Below, piece by piece: positions 1-10,387 of a stretch of 64,000 nt of DNA (position 1 is its first letter; each line of letters opens with the position of its first letter). Below the pieces are notes generated by a model that was given only the letters and a program-made list of their open reading frames with translations, was not told where the DNA came from and made no database searches. The translations under genes and the position numbers were made by a program. Origin of the DNA: Neolentinus lepideus HHB14362 ss-1 (taxonomy: Eukaryota > Basidiomycota > Agaricomycetes > Gloeophyllales > Gloeophyllaceae). Location of the stretch: the NCBI GenBank assembly GCA_001632425.1, contig KV425572.1:214566-278565 (forward strand). Direction: 5' to 3'.

Positions 1-2628
1 GACCTGACCACCTTCCAGACACCCTTCGGCGCTATGCGACTAGTCACTCTTCCCATGGGCTGGAGCAATTCAGTACCCATATTCCACGATGACGTTACCG
101 CTATCCTACAGCCTGAGATACCGGAGCACACAATTCCTTACATCGACGACGTCCCGGTGAAGGGGCCGCCAACGCGCTATGAGCAGCCAGACGGCTCATA
201 CGAGACTATCACGGAGAACCCCAACATCCGTCGGTTTGTATGGGAGCACTTTCAGATGCTCAATAGAGTCGTACAGCGCATGCGCTATTGCGGCGGCACC
301 TTCTCCGGCTTGAAGTTGACAGTATGCGGCCCAGAGATCGTCGTTATAGGGCATCGCTGCACCTACGAAGGTCGGATACCAGACAAGTCAAAGGTCGCGG
401 TCATTAGGAATTGGGGTCCTTGCAAAACGCTATCCGAAGTACGCGCCTTCTTAGGGACGGTCGGCATGCTAAGGATCTTTATCAAGAACTTCGGACATCG
501 CGCAGACGCGCTCACTAGACTAACGCGCAAGGACGTTCCTTTTGAGTGGGGCCCCAAACAAGAGCTAGCACAAGCAGATCTCAAGCAGGCGCTATTAGAG
601 TCACCAGCGCTATGTCCCATCAACTACACATCCTCCTTACCCGTCATCTTAGCCGTGGACACCTCCTATATTGCGGTAGGTTACTACCTCTGCCAACAAG
701 CAGCGGCGGACACCAAGAATCGCAACTATAGTCGGTTCGGCTCTATCACGCTCAACGACCGCGAGCGCCGCTTCTCACAACCAAAGCTCGAAATCTACGG
801 TCTATTCAGGAGTCTACACACGCTACGGCTCTACCTGCTTGGCATCCGTAATCTAGTCATCGAGGTTGACGCGCGATATATCAAAGGCATGCTACAGAAC
901 CCCGACATAGTGCCATCCGCGAGCATCAATCGGTGGATAGTCTCCATCCTTACGTTCCACTTCAAACTCATTCATGTGCCAGGAGTCAAGCACGGACCCG
1001 ATGGTTTGTCGTGTCGTCCGCTCCAACCAGATGACCCGCCGCAGGATGAAGACTCAGAGTTTGACAACTGGATAGACCGCCTTCACAGCTTCGTCCACTT
1101 CATCAACCCTGTCGCCTATCTCGAATCACCCTCAAACCTAGCGGTATTTGCGCAAGACCTTGTAGAAGAAGTCGACGAACAGTCAAACGCCGATAGCGAC
1201 GAAGAACAAGATAGCGACGTGACGCGCTTTGTCTATGCAGACTTCCCAAGAACGGATAGCGCACGGTGACTCGACCAGCGATTGGCGCTTATACCAGACT
1301 GGTTAGAGATGCTTACAAGGCCAGACGAAATAGCGGAAGACAAGTACATTGGCTTCATCAAGTACGCGACGCAGTTCTTTGTTAGTGGAGGTAAACTTTG
1401 GAAGAAGGATGCACAAGGCGCGCACCAGCTGGTTCTCTTAGGCGAAGCATGACTCGAGGCCCTCCATGCCTGCCACGATTGTGTAGGCCACCGCGGTATC
1501 TACGCAACCAAAGCGCTGCTACTCGAGCGATTCTGGTGGCCGTTCTGTGTCCAAGATGCTGCATGGTATGTCAAGAGTTGTCACTTGTGCCAGACGCGAC
1601 AGTCCCGACTAGTGCTCATCCCGCCCACCGTCGCTACTCCGGCGCCGCTATTCTCCAAAGTCCATATCGACACTATGCACCTTCCAGTCTCAGGCGGTTT
1701 TCATTACATCGTCCAAGCACGATGCGTCTTGACATTCTATCCAGAAGCCAAGAAGTTGCGATCAGAGAATGCGCAATCAATAGGCGATTGGATCTATGAA
1801 GACATTCTCTGTAGATGGGGCGGACTTGCAGAAATAGTCACAGACAACGGCAAGCCCTTCGTCGCGGCTATGGAATATTTGAGCAAGAAGTTCAGGATAC
1901 GACACATCCGGATTAGCAGTTACAACTCGAGGGCAAACGGTGTGGTGGAGCGCCCCCACTTCGACGTGTGCCAGGCGCTATTCAAGGCGGCAGATGGCGA
2001 CTCTAAGAAGTGGTCGCAGGTATTCCATTCGGTCATCTGGTCAGAGCGCATCACAATCAGGCGACGCATGGGATGTTCGCCCTACTTCGTGGTAACCGGC
2101 ACGCACCCCCTCATTCCTCTCGATATCGTCGAAGCGACCTACCTCCAACCGCCACCCGATTCCATCCTATCCACTACCGACCTCATAGCGCGACGCACTA
2201 TTGCGCTACAGAAACGGGACGAACAAGTCGAGCGCCTACATCACCACGTTCTCCAACATCACATAGAAGCAGCAAGGCATTTCGAAAAAGAACACATGCA
2301 TACGATACGCGATTTCGACTTCAAGCGAGGCGACCTAGTACTCATGCGCAATACCGCCATCGAAAAGTCGCTGAACCGCAAAATGCGCCCGCGCTATCTC
2401 GGACCGCTTATTGTTGTGTCGCGCAATCACAGCGGTGCCTACATCCTCGCAGAACTGGACGGTACTCTATTCGACAGACCTACAGCGGCCTTTCATGTTA
2501 TTCCCTATCTAGCGCTCAAAACAATTCCGCTACCCGACGACTTCACAGATGTTGGCGACGACCAAGTCCATCGCATGGAAGAGCGCGACGACCATGGCGA
2601 CGAGGACGCCCTGGCCGCGGATGATTAA
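1..2628 (+). pseudogene. pol: Ty3/gypsy pol (RT-RNase H-integrase), two internal stops
   Basis: One reading frame runs from base 1 to the TAA at 2626-2628, interrupted only by TGA at 1267-1269 and at 1450-1452. The RT part shows the YIDD catalytic box near base 140 and the RT thumb with AFLGTVG. The RNase H part starts with VILAVDTS. The integrase has an HHCC zinc-binding region (CHDCVGH, then CHLCQTR), the DDE residues in HIDTM, TDNGKPF and ANGVVE, and a C-terminal GPF/Y-like module with RYLGPL. No chromodomain is visible; the C-terminus is acidic. Both stops could each come from a CGA arginine codon by one C-to-T change (inference). The N-terminal part of RT lies left of the window. Confidence 0.9.
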
Positions 2629-2992
2629 GTTCATTTAATTTCTTATAGTCCCTTTCATTACAAGCTTATTATTCAGTTTGATCATTTATTACTTCCTTAT
2701 ATTTCAAACCAGACGCAACTCTGCCATTCATTTTCCAGTGCAACCCCTCCTCTCACGAAGGACTGAGGACAGTCCCCATTTTAAAGTCTGGGGGAGGAGG
2801 GAACACCATTCAACCAGTGTGTGCACACACTTTTTCATTTTTTTTTACTTTATCTTTGTTCCTTCATATGCGCTATTACCCATTTTACCACAACAGCGCT
2901 ACCCGATCAAAGACACCGAAAGTCAAGATTCACGCAAGAACGAGCGCGCGCGCAAGGCCGAGCGATTTTATTTATAAAACAAGATTTCTATT
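2629..2992. other. Untranslated stretch between pol and antisense gene
   Basis: An AT-rich spacer holding the internal polypurine-like motif. On the minus strand an AATAAA signal lies near 2967, just past the end of the antisense reading frame, and could serve as its polyadenylation signal. I see no coding region here. Confidence 0.5.
2763..2801 (+). other. Internal polypurine-tract-like motif
   Basis: The stretch CTGAGGACAGTCC, then TTTTAAAGTCTGGGGGAGG, lies 135 bases after the end of pol. It closely matches the motif at 5118-5152 that directly precedes the 3' LTR. No LTR-like TG start follows here. It may be a second plus-strand primer site or a relic of an older LTR junction. The sequence shows the duplication; its function is inferred. 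Confidence 0.6.
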
Positions 2993-5066
2993 CTACAAGG
3001 TTGAAGGTACTACAGGAGGGGGCGCATATTTGGCTATGAGCGCATTAGCCTCCTCCTCCGATGAATCCACCGACGATGACGAGTTGTCACTCTCATCCCC
3101 GTCAACCTCCAGTGCGCGATTGCACTCATCCCCGCTATCCTCCCGCTCTGCATCTTCAGGCTTGCCATAAGAGCCGCGGTTGGTACTCTCCACGCTACTA
3201 CTTTGAGGATGCCGAATTGCGTCAGTCAGACCCAGTCGAGCTAACGAGCGCACGTACTCGCGCTCGTCGTCATTCAGCCCCCAACCCTCCTCTGTCTCCT
3301 CCTCCACGCACCGCTCGCCAAAGTCTTCCCCGCCATCTTCACCAGCTGGCTCGTGGTCGTGCGCTGCTTCAGTCACTCTTCAGTCTCCCCGGCGCGACCA
3401 TAGACCGGATAATCCTCGAGCGGCGATGCGCACGCCGAAGGATGGTCCAGGAAATAGCGCTCCGCCAGGTGAAGCGTCGGATACGCCGTGGACCGAAACA
3501 AGCATCTGCGCTGGAGCTCCCGAGCAGTGGAGGAGCGGTCTAAAAACCAAGCGTCAGTTTATTACAAGCAAGAGACACAAAGCTGCGTACCTTGGTCAAT
3601 AGTGCGCGTTAGCGCTGCCACCATCTCCTTGAACTCCGAGGCTTGCGCATCGAGTGCGCGATGGAAGGCCTGGTTCTCGTACTGTTGCGCAGCGACCCAC
3701 GCCTGGAAAACTTGGCCGTTGTGTTCCAGCGCGCCGATGCGCGCTTCCAGATGCGCTTGGCGTGCCTCCATGGCCGTAACGCGCTCCTGCAGAGAGCGAT
3801 CTTCAGACGCAGAAGGAGCGGAGGGAGGAGGAGGAGGCTGGGTCAGTATTGAGGCCACCACGCCGAGGAGTTGAGAAGGATTGTTGGCGTCAAACACCTG
3901 ACTGCCAAATTCTAGGACACCTAGTCAGCCAGAAGCAAGTAGCGACGAGAACTATCGAGACTTACCTGGGACCTGGAAGCGCACACGTTTGAAGGGTGGT
4001 ATCCCTTCTGTTTCGTCGTGCGGTCTTTTCTCTCCAACTGGCATACTGTTTGATGGGCCCGCCTCCGCGTTATCCACTGTTGGCGCCATCCGCCGAGAAC
4101 GAGTCCGCATAACGGTCGCAGCGGTATCCAGCGCCGGCAGTCCACCGCCCGACAACCCGCTTGGTGACTGCGGCGCTACCTCAAGCAACGAGGGAGGCGC
4201 ATTCTCCCCCTCATCAACTGCAAACAAAAGGATTAGAACAGCAAGCGCGGATAGAAACAGGCAACACTTACCAATCTCAACGCGCGTCCTTCGAACGCGT
4301 GCTCTCGATCCAGACGGTGCCGAATGGCGCTCCACATCCACCCGCAGGCGCTCAGCATTGGAGACAACGCCCGCGGAGAGCGAGCATCCCTTTTGTGAGA
4401 GCTTGCAAGAAAAGCAAGCGGTGGCCGGCATCGCGTCAAGGCGCGAGTAGCACGAGTGGCCTTTGGCGACACAGTGGTTGCACTAGCACAGAAACAAGGG
4501 TCAGCATTGGAAAAGCGAAGATGGGTATCGAAGAACTTACTGGCCGTTCATTGCGTGGCCCCACCTCTATCTGCTGTGAAGACCTTTTGGCGCGAAGGCG
4601 CGGCACCTTCTCTGGGCGGGACTCCTCGATGGCTTTTGCCTTACCCTTCCCTTTCGTCATACGAGTGGCGGCCGGAGCCACGACTTCTTCCTCCTCCTCG
4701 GCGAGCAGCAACTCCTCAGTCGACGGCGGCACCTCCTCAGTCGGAGGCAGCACCACAGCTAGGGCCCATGGAAGAGAAGGGAGTCGCCGGCGCAGTTCCA
4801 ACACGAGGGACGCAGGAAGGAGCTCCAAGCATAGCGCAGAGTACTCCCACTCCCACGCCGCGCACACCGCCGCGCTACCGTCAATAGGCTAGAGAAAACC
4901 ATTAGCGCTAAAAGCAAAGACAACAGGTGCGAGCACGACTTACTACCAGACCGACCAAAGCGTAGGCCGCTGCCAGTTCTTCAAAATCGTGACGCGCAAG
5001 AGCGTCAGCCACTTCTTGGATAGCGGCGCGGAGCGAGGGGCTGGGAGCAATAGAAGATGCAGACAT
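2993..5066 (-). CDS. Antisense Cys-rich (double C-x2-C) protein carried in the gypsy element
   Basis: This gene runs opposite to pol, between pol and the 3' LTR. Reading back from ATG at 5066, exons join cleanly at GTAAGT-type donors and AG acceptors: an N-terminus starting MSASSIAPSPSLRAAIQEV, a Glu-rich and Lys-rich segment (KGKGKAKAIEE), two Cys clusters (CNHCVAKGHSC and CFSCKLSQKGC), a basic segment (RTRSRRMAP), and a predicted coiled coil (ERVTAMEARQAHLEARIGAL). The main frame can end at TGA 3373-3375. A further 53-56 nt splice would instead add an acidic tail of about 115 residues ending at 2993; I use that outer limit. C-x2-C-x4-G-x2-C clusters of this kind occur in repeat-associated basidiomycete proteins (recollection). 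The likely role is nucleic-acid or chromatin binding, which is inference. Confidence 0.65.
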
Positions 5067-5117
5067 AGCGAAAGGCAATTAGCGACGAAGGGAGCGAATA
5101 GAGCGATGGCTAGCGAA

Positions 5118-5152
5118 CTGAGGACAGTTCGTTTTTAAAGTCCAGGGGAGGG
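5118..5152 (+). other. Polypurine tract before 3' LTR
   Basis: CTGAGGACAGTTC, then TTTTTAAAGTCCAGGGGAGGG, ends exactly where the putative LTR begins with TGATAGG. A purine run immediately upstream of the 3' LTR is the plus-strand primer of LTR retrotransposons. Confidence 0.75.
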
Positions 5153-6300
5153 TGATAGGCCCCGTTGGCTTCTGACCCCAGAAAACGCGACTTAGGGCGA
5201 TTCCGCGCGCTTTGTGGGAACGGCGACTTAGCGACTCAATAGCGCACTGTCGGTACTCTGCGCACTAGCGACCCTACGCACCAGCAACAAGGCTCTCAGC
5301 TCCTCGGCAGACTTAGGACGGCTCCTCGGTAGCTCAGACGTTGAGCGTCATTCAGTCGAGTCATCGGCATTTCGGCATGCGTCGGCCAGCATTCTTACTG
5401 CGGTCCGAACTGAGGCGGTGTCTCAAGGTGCCTTTCCATATGGCATACAGCCCGCCGTCGCCTCGGATCAGCGCAAGTTCTATTGGCGCGACTTTCCTTA
5501 TGCGTGCAGTGCGCATTGACATTGACACATGGCGCGACCACGGCTATCACGACACCGCCGCACCACAGAGCGGCCCCGCCCTTTATCCCTCTTTCGGCAG
5601 CATCGCACTAGCATCGGCAGCATAGCCCACCCCCGGATCATCGAAGAGGCGCGCCCTAACGCAAAGTCAAGATGAACCCGACTGGCTCCCATCCGCGGAG
5701 CGGCGCGCGTGCTAGAGTTGGTCGCGCAGGTTATTGGTCGCAGGGCACATGTGGATTAGGAGCAAGGCAGTACAGGTCATATGGATGTGAGGCTGAGCAG
5801 AGGCACAATTCACGGTAGTAGGTAGATAGGATCAGACACGGAGTAGTCGTTCTTATGTATTTAAGCCATTACTTTACTGTCTGTACAACAAGTCATCTTC
5901 ACCACACTCTTCAGATCTCAGTATTGCGTCAGAGTTTTCTTTCTAAGTCCGTCTTGTGACTCGCATTTAGGTACTCTTGCATACCTCCAACTTCACCCAG
6001 AGATAGCGACAGAGTACACCAGCGTAGCATCGCTGTTCAAATAGCGACTACCAGTAGTGCTCCACTATAGAGCGTCAAAGACCACATAGCGCCGAACAGG
6101 AGGACTATCGTACAGCACCCATACAACGCCGTGCATATAGCGCTACATAGCGCATAGCATCACCTTCACTCCACAGACTGCCGCTGAGTAGCGACTTGGC
6201 GCCAACCTTCCTTTAGCCCCAACTATACGTCTCACCTCCACCCATCCCCTCCGAACTATATTACCCTTCGCTACCCTGGGCCTCGCAGCCATCTGACACC
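5153..6300 (+). repeat. 3' LTR of the gypsy element (end approximate)
   Basis: The start is set by the adjacent polypurine tract and a TG dinucleotide. Inside is a core promoter, TATTTAAG at 5858, followed by a CT-rich transcript-start-like stretch. A possible terminal CA lies in CATCTGACA near 6300, but without the 5' LTR the end stays a guess. No protein-coding region is seen; short frames in it look fortuitous. The LTR could also supply the promoter for the antisense gene, whose start lies 87 bases to the left. Confidence 0.6.
5858..5865 (+). promoter_or_regulatory. TATA-like box of LTR promoter
   Basis: TATTTAAG lies in the middle of the LTR, where the U3/R boundary is expected, and is followed within 40 bases by a pyrimidine-rich stretch. 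Confidence 0.45.
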
Positions 6301-6509
6301 AAGGGCTTTGGTGTTTTGCTTTGTGGTTGTGTCTACACTTTAGGTCTCATTTCCGCGGGTTTCGTCGTGAGTCTGTGCGTATCAACGTCAGAGCATGGAG
6401 ATGTGTCGGAGGTGAGTGGAAGTGGTGGAGTGCTCTGAGGAGTTGTTAAAAACACTGAAAATGCATTTTTGGAGGCTAGTGGCACCTGAGGCCTATCACT
6501 GTGTGATGT

Positions 6510-7392
6510 GGGATGTTTTGGGCCCCTGAAGAAGGCTTGGATCGATTGAATTGAGAAGATAGTAGTGGATACCGATGCTGGTATGCCAAAGCATGAATTT
6601 GTTGATGAGTACATGGCAATACGGAGGGTCACAATCAAACCCAAAACTGTGAGGGTGGCCTTTCGCAAAACAGGTGTCACCCCATTTAATGCGGAGATCT
6701 ACACAGTGGCCAACTTTGCCCCCAGTCATACCACCTCAACAAAAGCCCATTTACCACTATCCTTTCCCTTTTCATCAGCTCAATCCCATTTGGCAAATGA
6801 ATCCGATCACATGGATGTCAACACACCTGAAGAACCACACCCTTTTGGTGACCACAACCATGATAGCGACACCATCCATGACAGTGATGACAACAACTCC
6901 AACTTGGAGATTGATGATGAAATGGAGGTTGAGCATTCCCCTCTCATGTCTGCTGGCAATGATGCTGGCTGCACCATTGGCCTGGATGCTCAATTGCTCG
7001 AACCTTCATGGGGACCAAAGCTACCCCAGTTCCAGTGCACACCAATGGACAAGCACATGTCAGCTTCATGTCAGCTTGAAATCCTAAAAAGTGACCTCTG
7101 GCATGCTGAGGGTCTCTATCTCAATGAGTTTCATCGATGTCAGACCCTGGAGATGCATTGTAAGATGGCTGGCCAGGGGATCCAAAAGCTGAAGATGAAT
7201 ATCAACCTGAAGAAGGAGAAAGTGGTAGGAAGGAAGTCGAATCAATTCCAGACTGAGTCAAAGTTTTTGACGGGTGCAGAATGTGATGCACATTTCAAAG
7301 CCATTGCCAAAGAGAAGAGGAATAAAGCACAGATTGACACTGAGAAGAGTGTGGCAAAGGCAATTCTTGAGAAGCAGATAGCAGATGAATGA
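6510..7392 (+). pseudogene. C-terminal remnant of a pogo-superfamily (DDE_1) transposase
   Basis: The frame reads FGPLKKAW, then one TGA, then VRVAFRKTGVTPFN. Those are hallmarks of the C-terminal end of DDE_1 transposases (pogo/Fot1/Jerky type). A long acidic, Asp/His-rich and then Lys-rich tail follows to TGA at 7390-7392. The catalytic DDE core is absent; the upstream part appears lost where the gypsy LTR now ends. The in-frame TGA again fits decay of CGA. It is a non-functional fragment. Confidence 0.7.
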
Positions 7393-8600
7393 GCGCAGAT
7401 CACTAGCGACCTGAGCTTCTGCTTTGTCAGGAATCCCAAGAGTGGCCTCAGGAAGCCATATCTGCAAAATATTGCATTCTCTCTTTCATTATCATTTGAC
7501 ACAACAGTTCTGAAGCTCATTGAGGATATTGTTGAGAAGCTGAAGAGCAATGTTCTCCTTGCAAATAGTCCCTGCTATGCAGACCTTCATCATCCTGATC
7601 TCACCTCAATCTGTGCAGCAAATCTTATACCCGGTGTCTCCTCCTTCCATCTCAACTACCATAGCTTAAACACTGCATGATCAAGAACTGCTGCCACATG
7701 AACAAATGGCTCCTCTCAGCTGACCATCAGAGTCTGTCCTCTCACCCTGTCAACCTTCCGCAGCTAGATCTCATCCCCAACCAACCTACAAAGCATCCAC
7801 CTCTCGCAATGTCACTAATTGTGGAGCCAAAAACATCCCCCCTCCCGCCACCAATCTTTCAAACTTTCGAGGGCCGTGCATCTCACTGCACATTAGAACA
7901 CCAATAGATCCCATTCTTTTCTATAATCTCCCGCACCCTCTCATCCCTCAGCCTGCTCCACCATCACTACATCCTCCCAATTCTGATTCTCAGTATCCGT
8001 GGCATTCTTCTCTGTATCCTCCTCATCTTGACTACTTGTAATGTTTACTTGTCATGGTATTATTTGTGTATCTAGTTTGATCTAGTGTTGATACTCTAAA
8101 TCTCTTTTATTTCTCGGTGTGCCTTCAGTTTCAATAGTCTACTCTAGTTTGTTCTGTTTGAAGGTGAAGTCCAACTGTCTCCTGCCAAAGCAGAGTTCCA
8201 ACTTGCCACTGTGACCTGAGTGTGATGGATGGAGAAGAAAAACACATTACTGATCCACCCAGCAGAAACAAATCCACAAGGACCCACACTGGGGTCCTAA
8301 ATTAACAAAAATATTTACATACATTCTGTCATATGTGTATATAATATAGTTGAAGTCTCAGGAAGAATGGACAGCATTCAACTGAGCCTCATGCGGAATA
8401 CATTAAAATGAGACTACAAACCATTTTTGTAGTCAGCACTACAGATGGAGTTCCAAAATTTGTTACACATTTTGAAGCATAACTACAAAATAAATCTGCA
8501 CGTCTTCTCAGCACAAAGTTTCCCACATCTATCAAATTTCAGCTCAGTTTCCAGGCTAAAGAAATGCCTCCTTCATAAACTCAGGACTTGTAATAGATGT
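7393..8600. other. Non-coding, repeat-derived stretch
   Basis: No convincing coding region. It includes a repeat at about 8165-8245 also found at 20530-20605, and a short segment with GAGACTACAAACC near 8411 whose reverse complement occurs near 18990. The composition suggests old transposon debris. Confidence 0.5.
8165..8245 (+). repeat. Dispersed repeat, copy 1
   Basis: The segment around CCAACTTGCCACTGTGACCT matches CCAACTCGCCACTGTGACCT at about 20570, with similarity continuing to GGAGAAGAA on the right. Neither copy codes for anything recognisable. The second copy lies inside the nested element at 18418-20795. Confidence 0.6.
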
Positions 8601-9115
8601 TTAAGAGCACAGCCAAATGCTTCTCATCACACCATTGCCTCATTTGACAGTTTGGTCACACTGCATGCCATGTTTTCAAAAAGATAAGCCACCTCTATTC
8701 ATGGCACAAAAACTGGATGACTTGTCCTTAGGAAACCTTGAAAAGTTACTTGATTATCTCATGCCAGCAGAACTGAAGCTCACACAGGAGCACATGATTG
8801 AGGCACATGGCTCTGAATCTGCATTCAAAACCATCTGTCTGCAATTCAGACACATAAATGGCACCTTTGATTCTTACCCCAGCCCTGCACTAGCGGGTAT
8901 GACAGAGTGAATTGCCAGATACTGAGACATACCAATCGACCAACTGCTGTGCTGTGGCAGCCCCGACTGGAAAGGATCCAATCAATACAGCTGGTGTGGA
9001 GGCATTCCCTGGCCTGCAGTGATAGCATCAGAACTCCAGTACCTTGGAACACTGTATCTATCCTTTTGTGCTCCGACAAGTCCATTCAAAGTTGCAGGAT
9101 TGTTGACTCACTGCA
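8601..9115 (+). pseudogene. Decayed copy of the neighbouring sirtuin gene
   Basis: The translated stretch resembles the central exon of the intact sirtuin at 10388-11510 piece by piece: AQPNASHHTIASF against [28 protein letters not shown] against [15 protein letters not shown], and IPIDQLLCCGSPDWKGSN against [18 protein letters not shown]. It is broken by stops and frameshifts and has lost the TQNFDGL motif and a zinc-ligand cysteine. It lies inverted relative to the intact gene, about 1.3 kb away. Similarity also continues into the sequence just before the exon (ATAGATGTTT), which is intron in the intact gene, so a DNA-level duplication is more likely than retroposition. Confidence 0.78.
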
Positions 9116-9309
9116 TGCCATCCTGGTTTAACTTGTGTGCTGCCCCGTGTCATGTAACATCTGCTCCTCATTTACCTCATCTATTTTCCACAAAGAAATC
9201 CCGATTTAACATATACTGATCATTGCATGTGCACCCAACTGTACCAGGAGCAGTGAACGACCTGCCCCACTGTTTGCCATGCCACTCAGCCACATAGACC
9301 CATATTCTG

Positions 9310-9425
9310 CAGCACATGTCAAAACAGAGGACAAATATATCCTCATTTTCAAAAAAAGCCTTCCATCCATGCATCTCAGCAGAGACAAGCCCACATTTAT
9401 CAGAAAAAAATACTCTTTTTATTTT
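9310..9425 (+). repeat. Repeat shared with the permease 3' flank
   Basis: The words TTCTGCAGCACATGTCA, CAAAAAAAGCCTTCCATCCATGC and AATACTTTTTTATT-like sequence correspond in order to 13340-13475, beside the 3' end of the permease gene. The copies have diverged but remain colinear over more than 100 bases. Confidence 0.6.
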
Positions 9426-10077
9426 CAATAATCAAATAATCAATCAAATGCACTTCCTAGACTTGTGTCTGCATCTTCAATAATTTACCGTAGGGGCCCT
9501 GGCTTCTGGACCGCTTCTCATCAGTTCACAGCCTTGGCCATTAGAGTAGTACCAATGACCCACCTGCATGTGTTCAAAGTGTGCTCTTCTCTCATGCTGG
9601 TCTGACTTGACTCATATTATATTGACCCTACTGATTCATTATATAGTGCTAAATCTTCTCTCTCTCCCCATCAAGAACAGCTGCATTTGTACATTCTGGT
9701 GCTCGAACCTTTTTCCAGCTGCATTGTGTAAAATGAGTGCTCTTGATTTCAATTGTTCCAACTGCAGTACTTCTCCACACTCCATCTTTCAAACTCAGAG
9801 TACTTCTGATTGATTATCACACGCCTGGGAAGGATCCAGAAAGCATTACTTCATTCACCACATGTCTCACACACACGCCCAATGATGACTCGTCAGATCC
9901 ATGCATGTCATAATATTACCATTCCTGTAGGGGTCTTCTGTGATATACTGCCGAGAGCCGTTAGCAGATTAATTGACTCCAACCATATCAAGAATGAGTC
10001 TGGTAGCAGTAGCATATGCCATTGGGCTGTCTCTCTGTCTCTGAATCATTATACAGAATTTCTGACAATTATTATAA

Positions 10078-10143
10078 TATGCTCAGAAAATGTAACAAGT
10101 GACCTCAGGACTCGTACCCATGCCATGCAGAGCAGTGGCCCTT
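10078..10143 (-). repeat. Short dispersed repeat with a tRNA-like B box (possible SINE), copy 1
   Basis: Read on the minus strand it contains GGGCCACTGCTCTGCATGGC, then GGTACGAGTCC, then TGAGGTCACTTGTTACA. It is nearly identical to the copy at 20436-20502. GGTACGAGTCC differs at one base from the Pol III B-box consensus GGTTCGANTCC. A tRNA-derived SINE is possible but unproven. Confidence 0.45.
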
Positions 10144-10387
10144 TACCACAAGTAAGTTGATTTGGTATACAGTTACCGTCCTTTGACAGTGTCAGACTTT
10201 GCTCGACGGGGAATAAGTATTGGGTGCGATAGAGGGCCGGCGAGCTGGTTGTAGACAACTGCAGAATCAATAAGAAATAAAGAGCATTGCCACAATTCCA
10301 CACATCTTGTCCACAGCGATAAGCACAGGCATAGGAGTTTACATAAACGTGCAAATATCGTCTTGAAGCAGAAACAATGCACGAAGC

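Larger units (their letters stand above)
1..6300 (+). mobile_element. Ty3/gypsy LTR retrotransposon, 3' portion
   Basis: The element enters from the left edge inside the reverse transcriptase domain. It continues through RNase H, integrase, an antisense gene and a polypurine tract to a 3' LTR beginning TGATAGG at 5153. The order RT, RNase H, integrase is diagnostic of Ty3/gypsy elements. The 5' LTR, gag and protease lie outside the window, so target-site duplications cannot be checked. The right end near 6300 is uncertain because no second LTR copy is present for comparison. The whole stretch is rich in AGCGC/GCGCT words, unlike the host genes further right. Two nonsense codons in pol show that this copy is not autonomous. 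Confidence 0.85.
9116..10387. other. Non-coding stretch with two dispersed repeats
   Basis: No gene is apparent. Bases 9310-9425 resemble 13340-13475, and 10078-10143 nearly match 20436-20502. Short frames have no family features. Confidence 0.5.
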
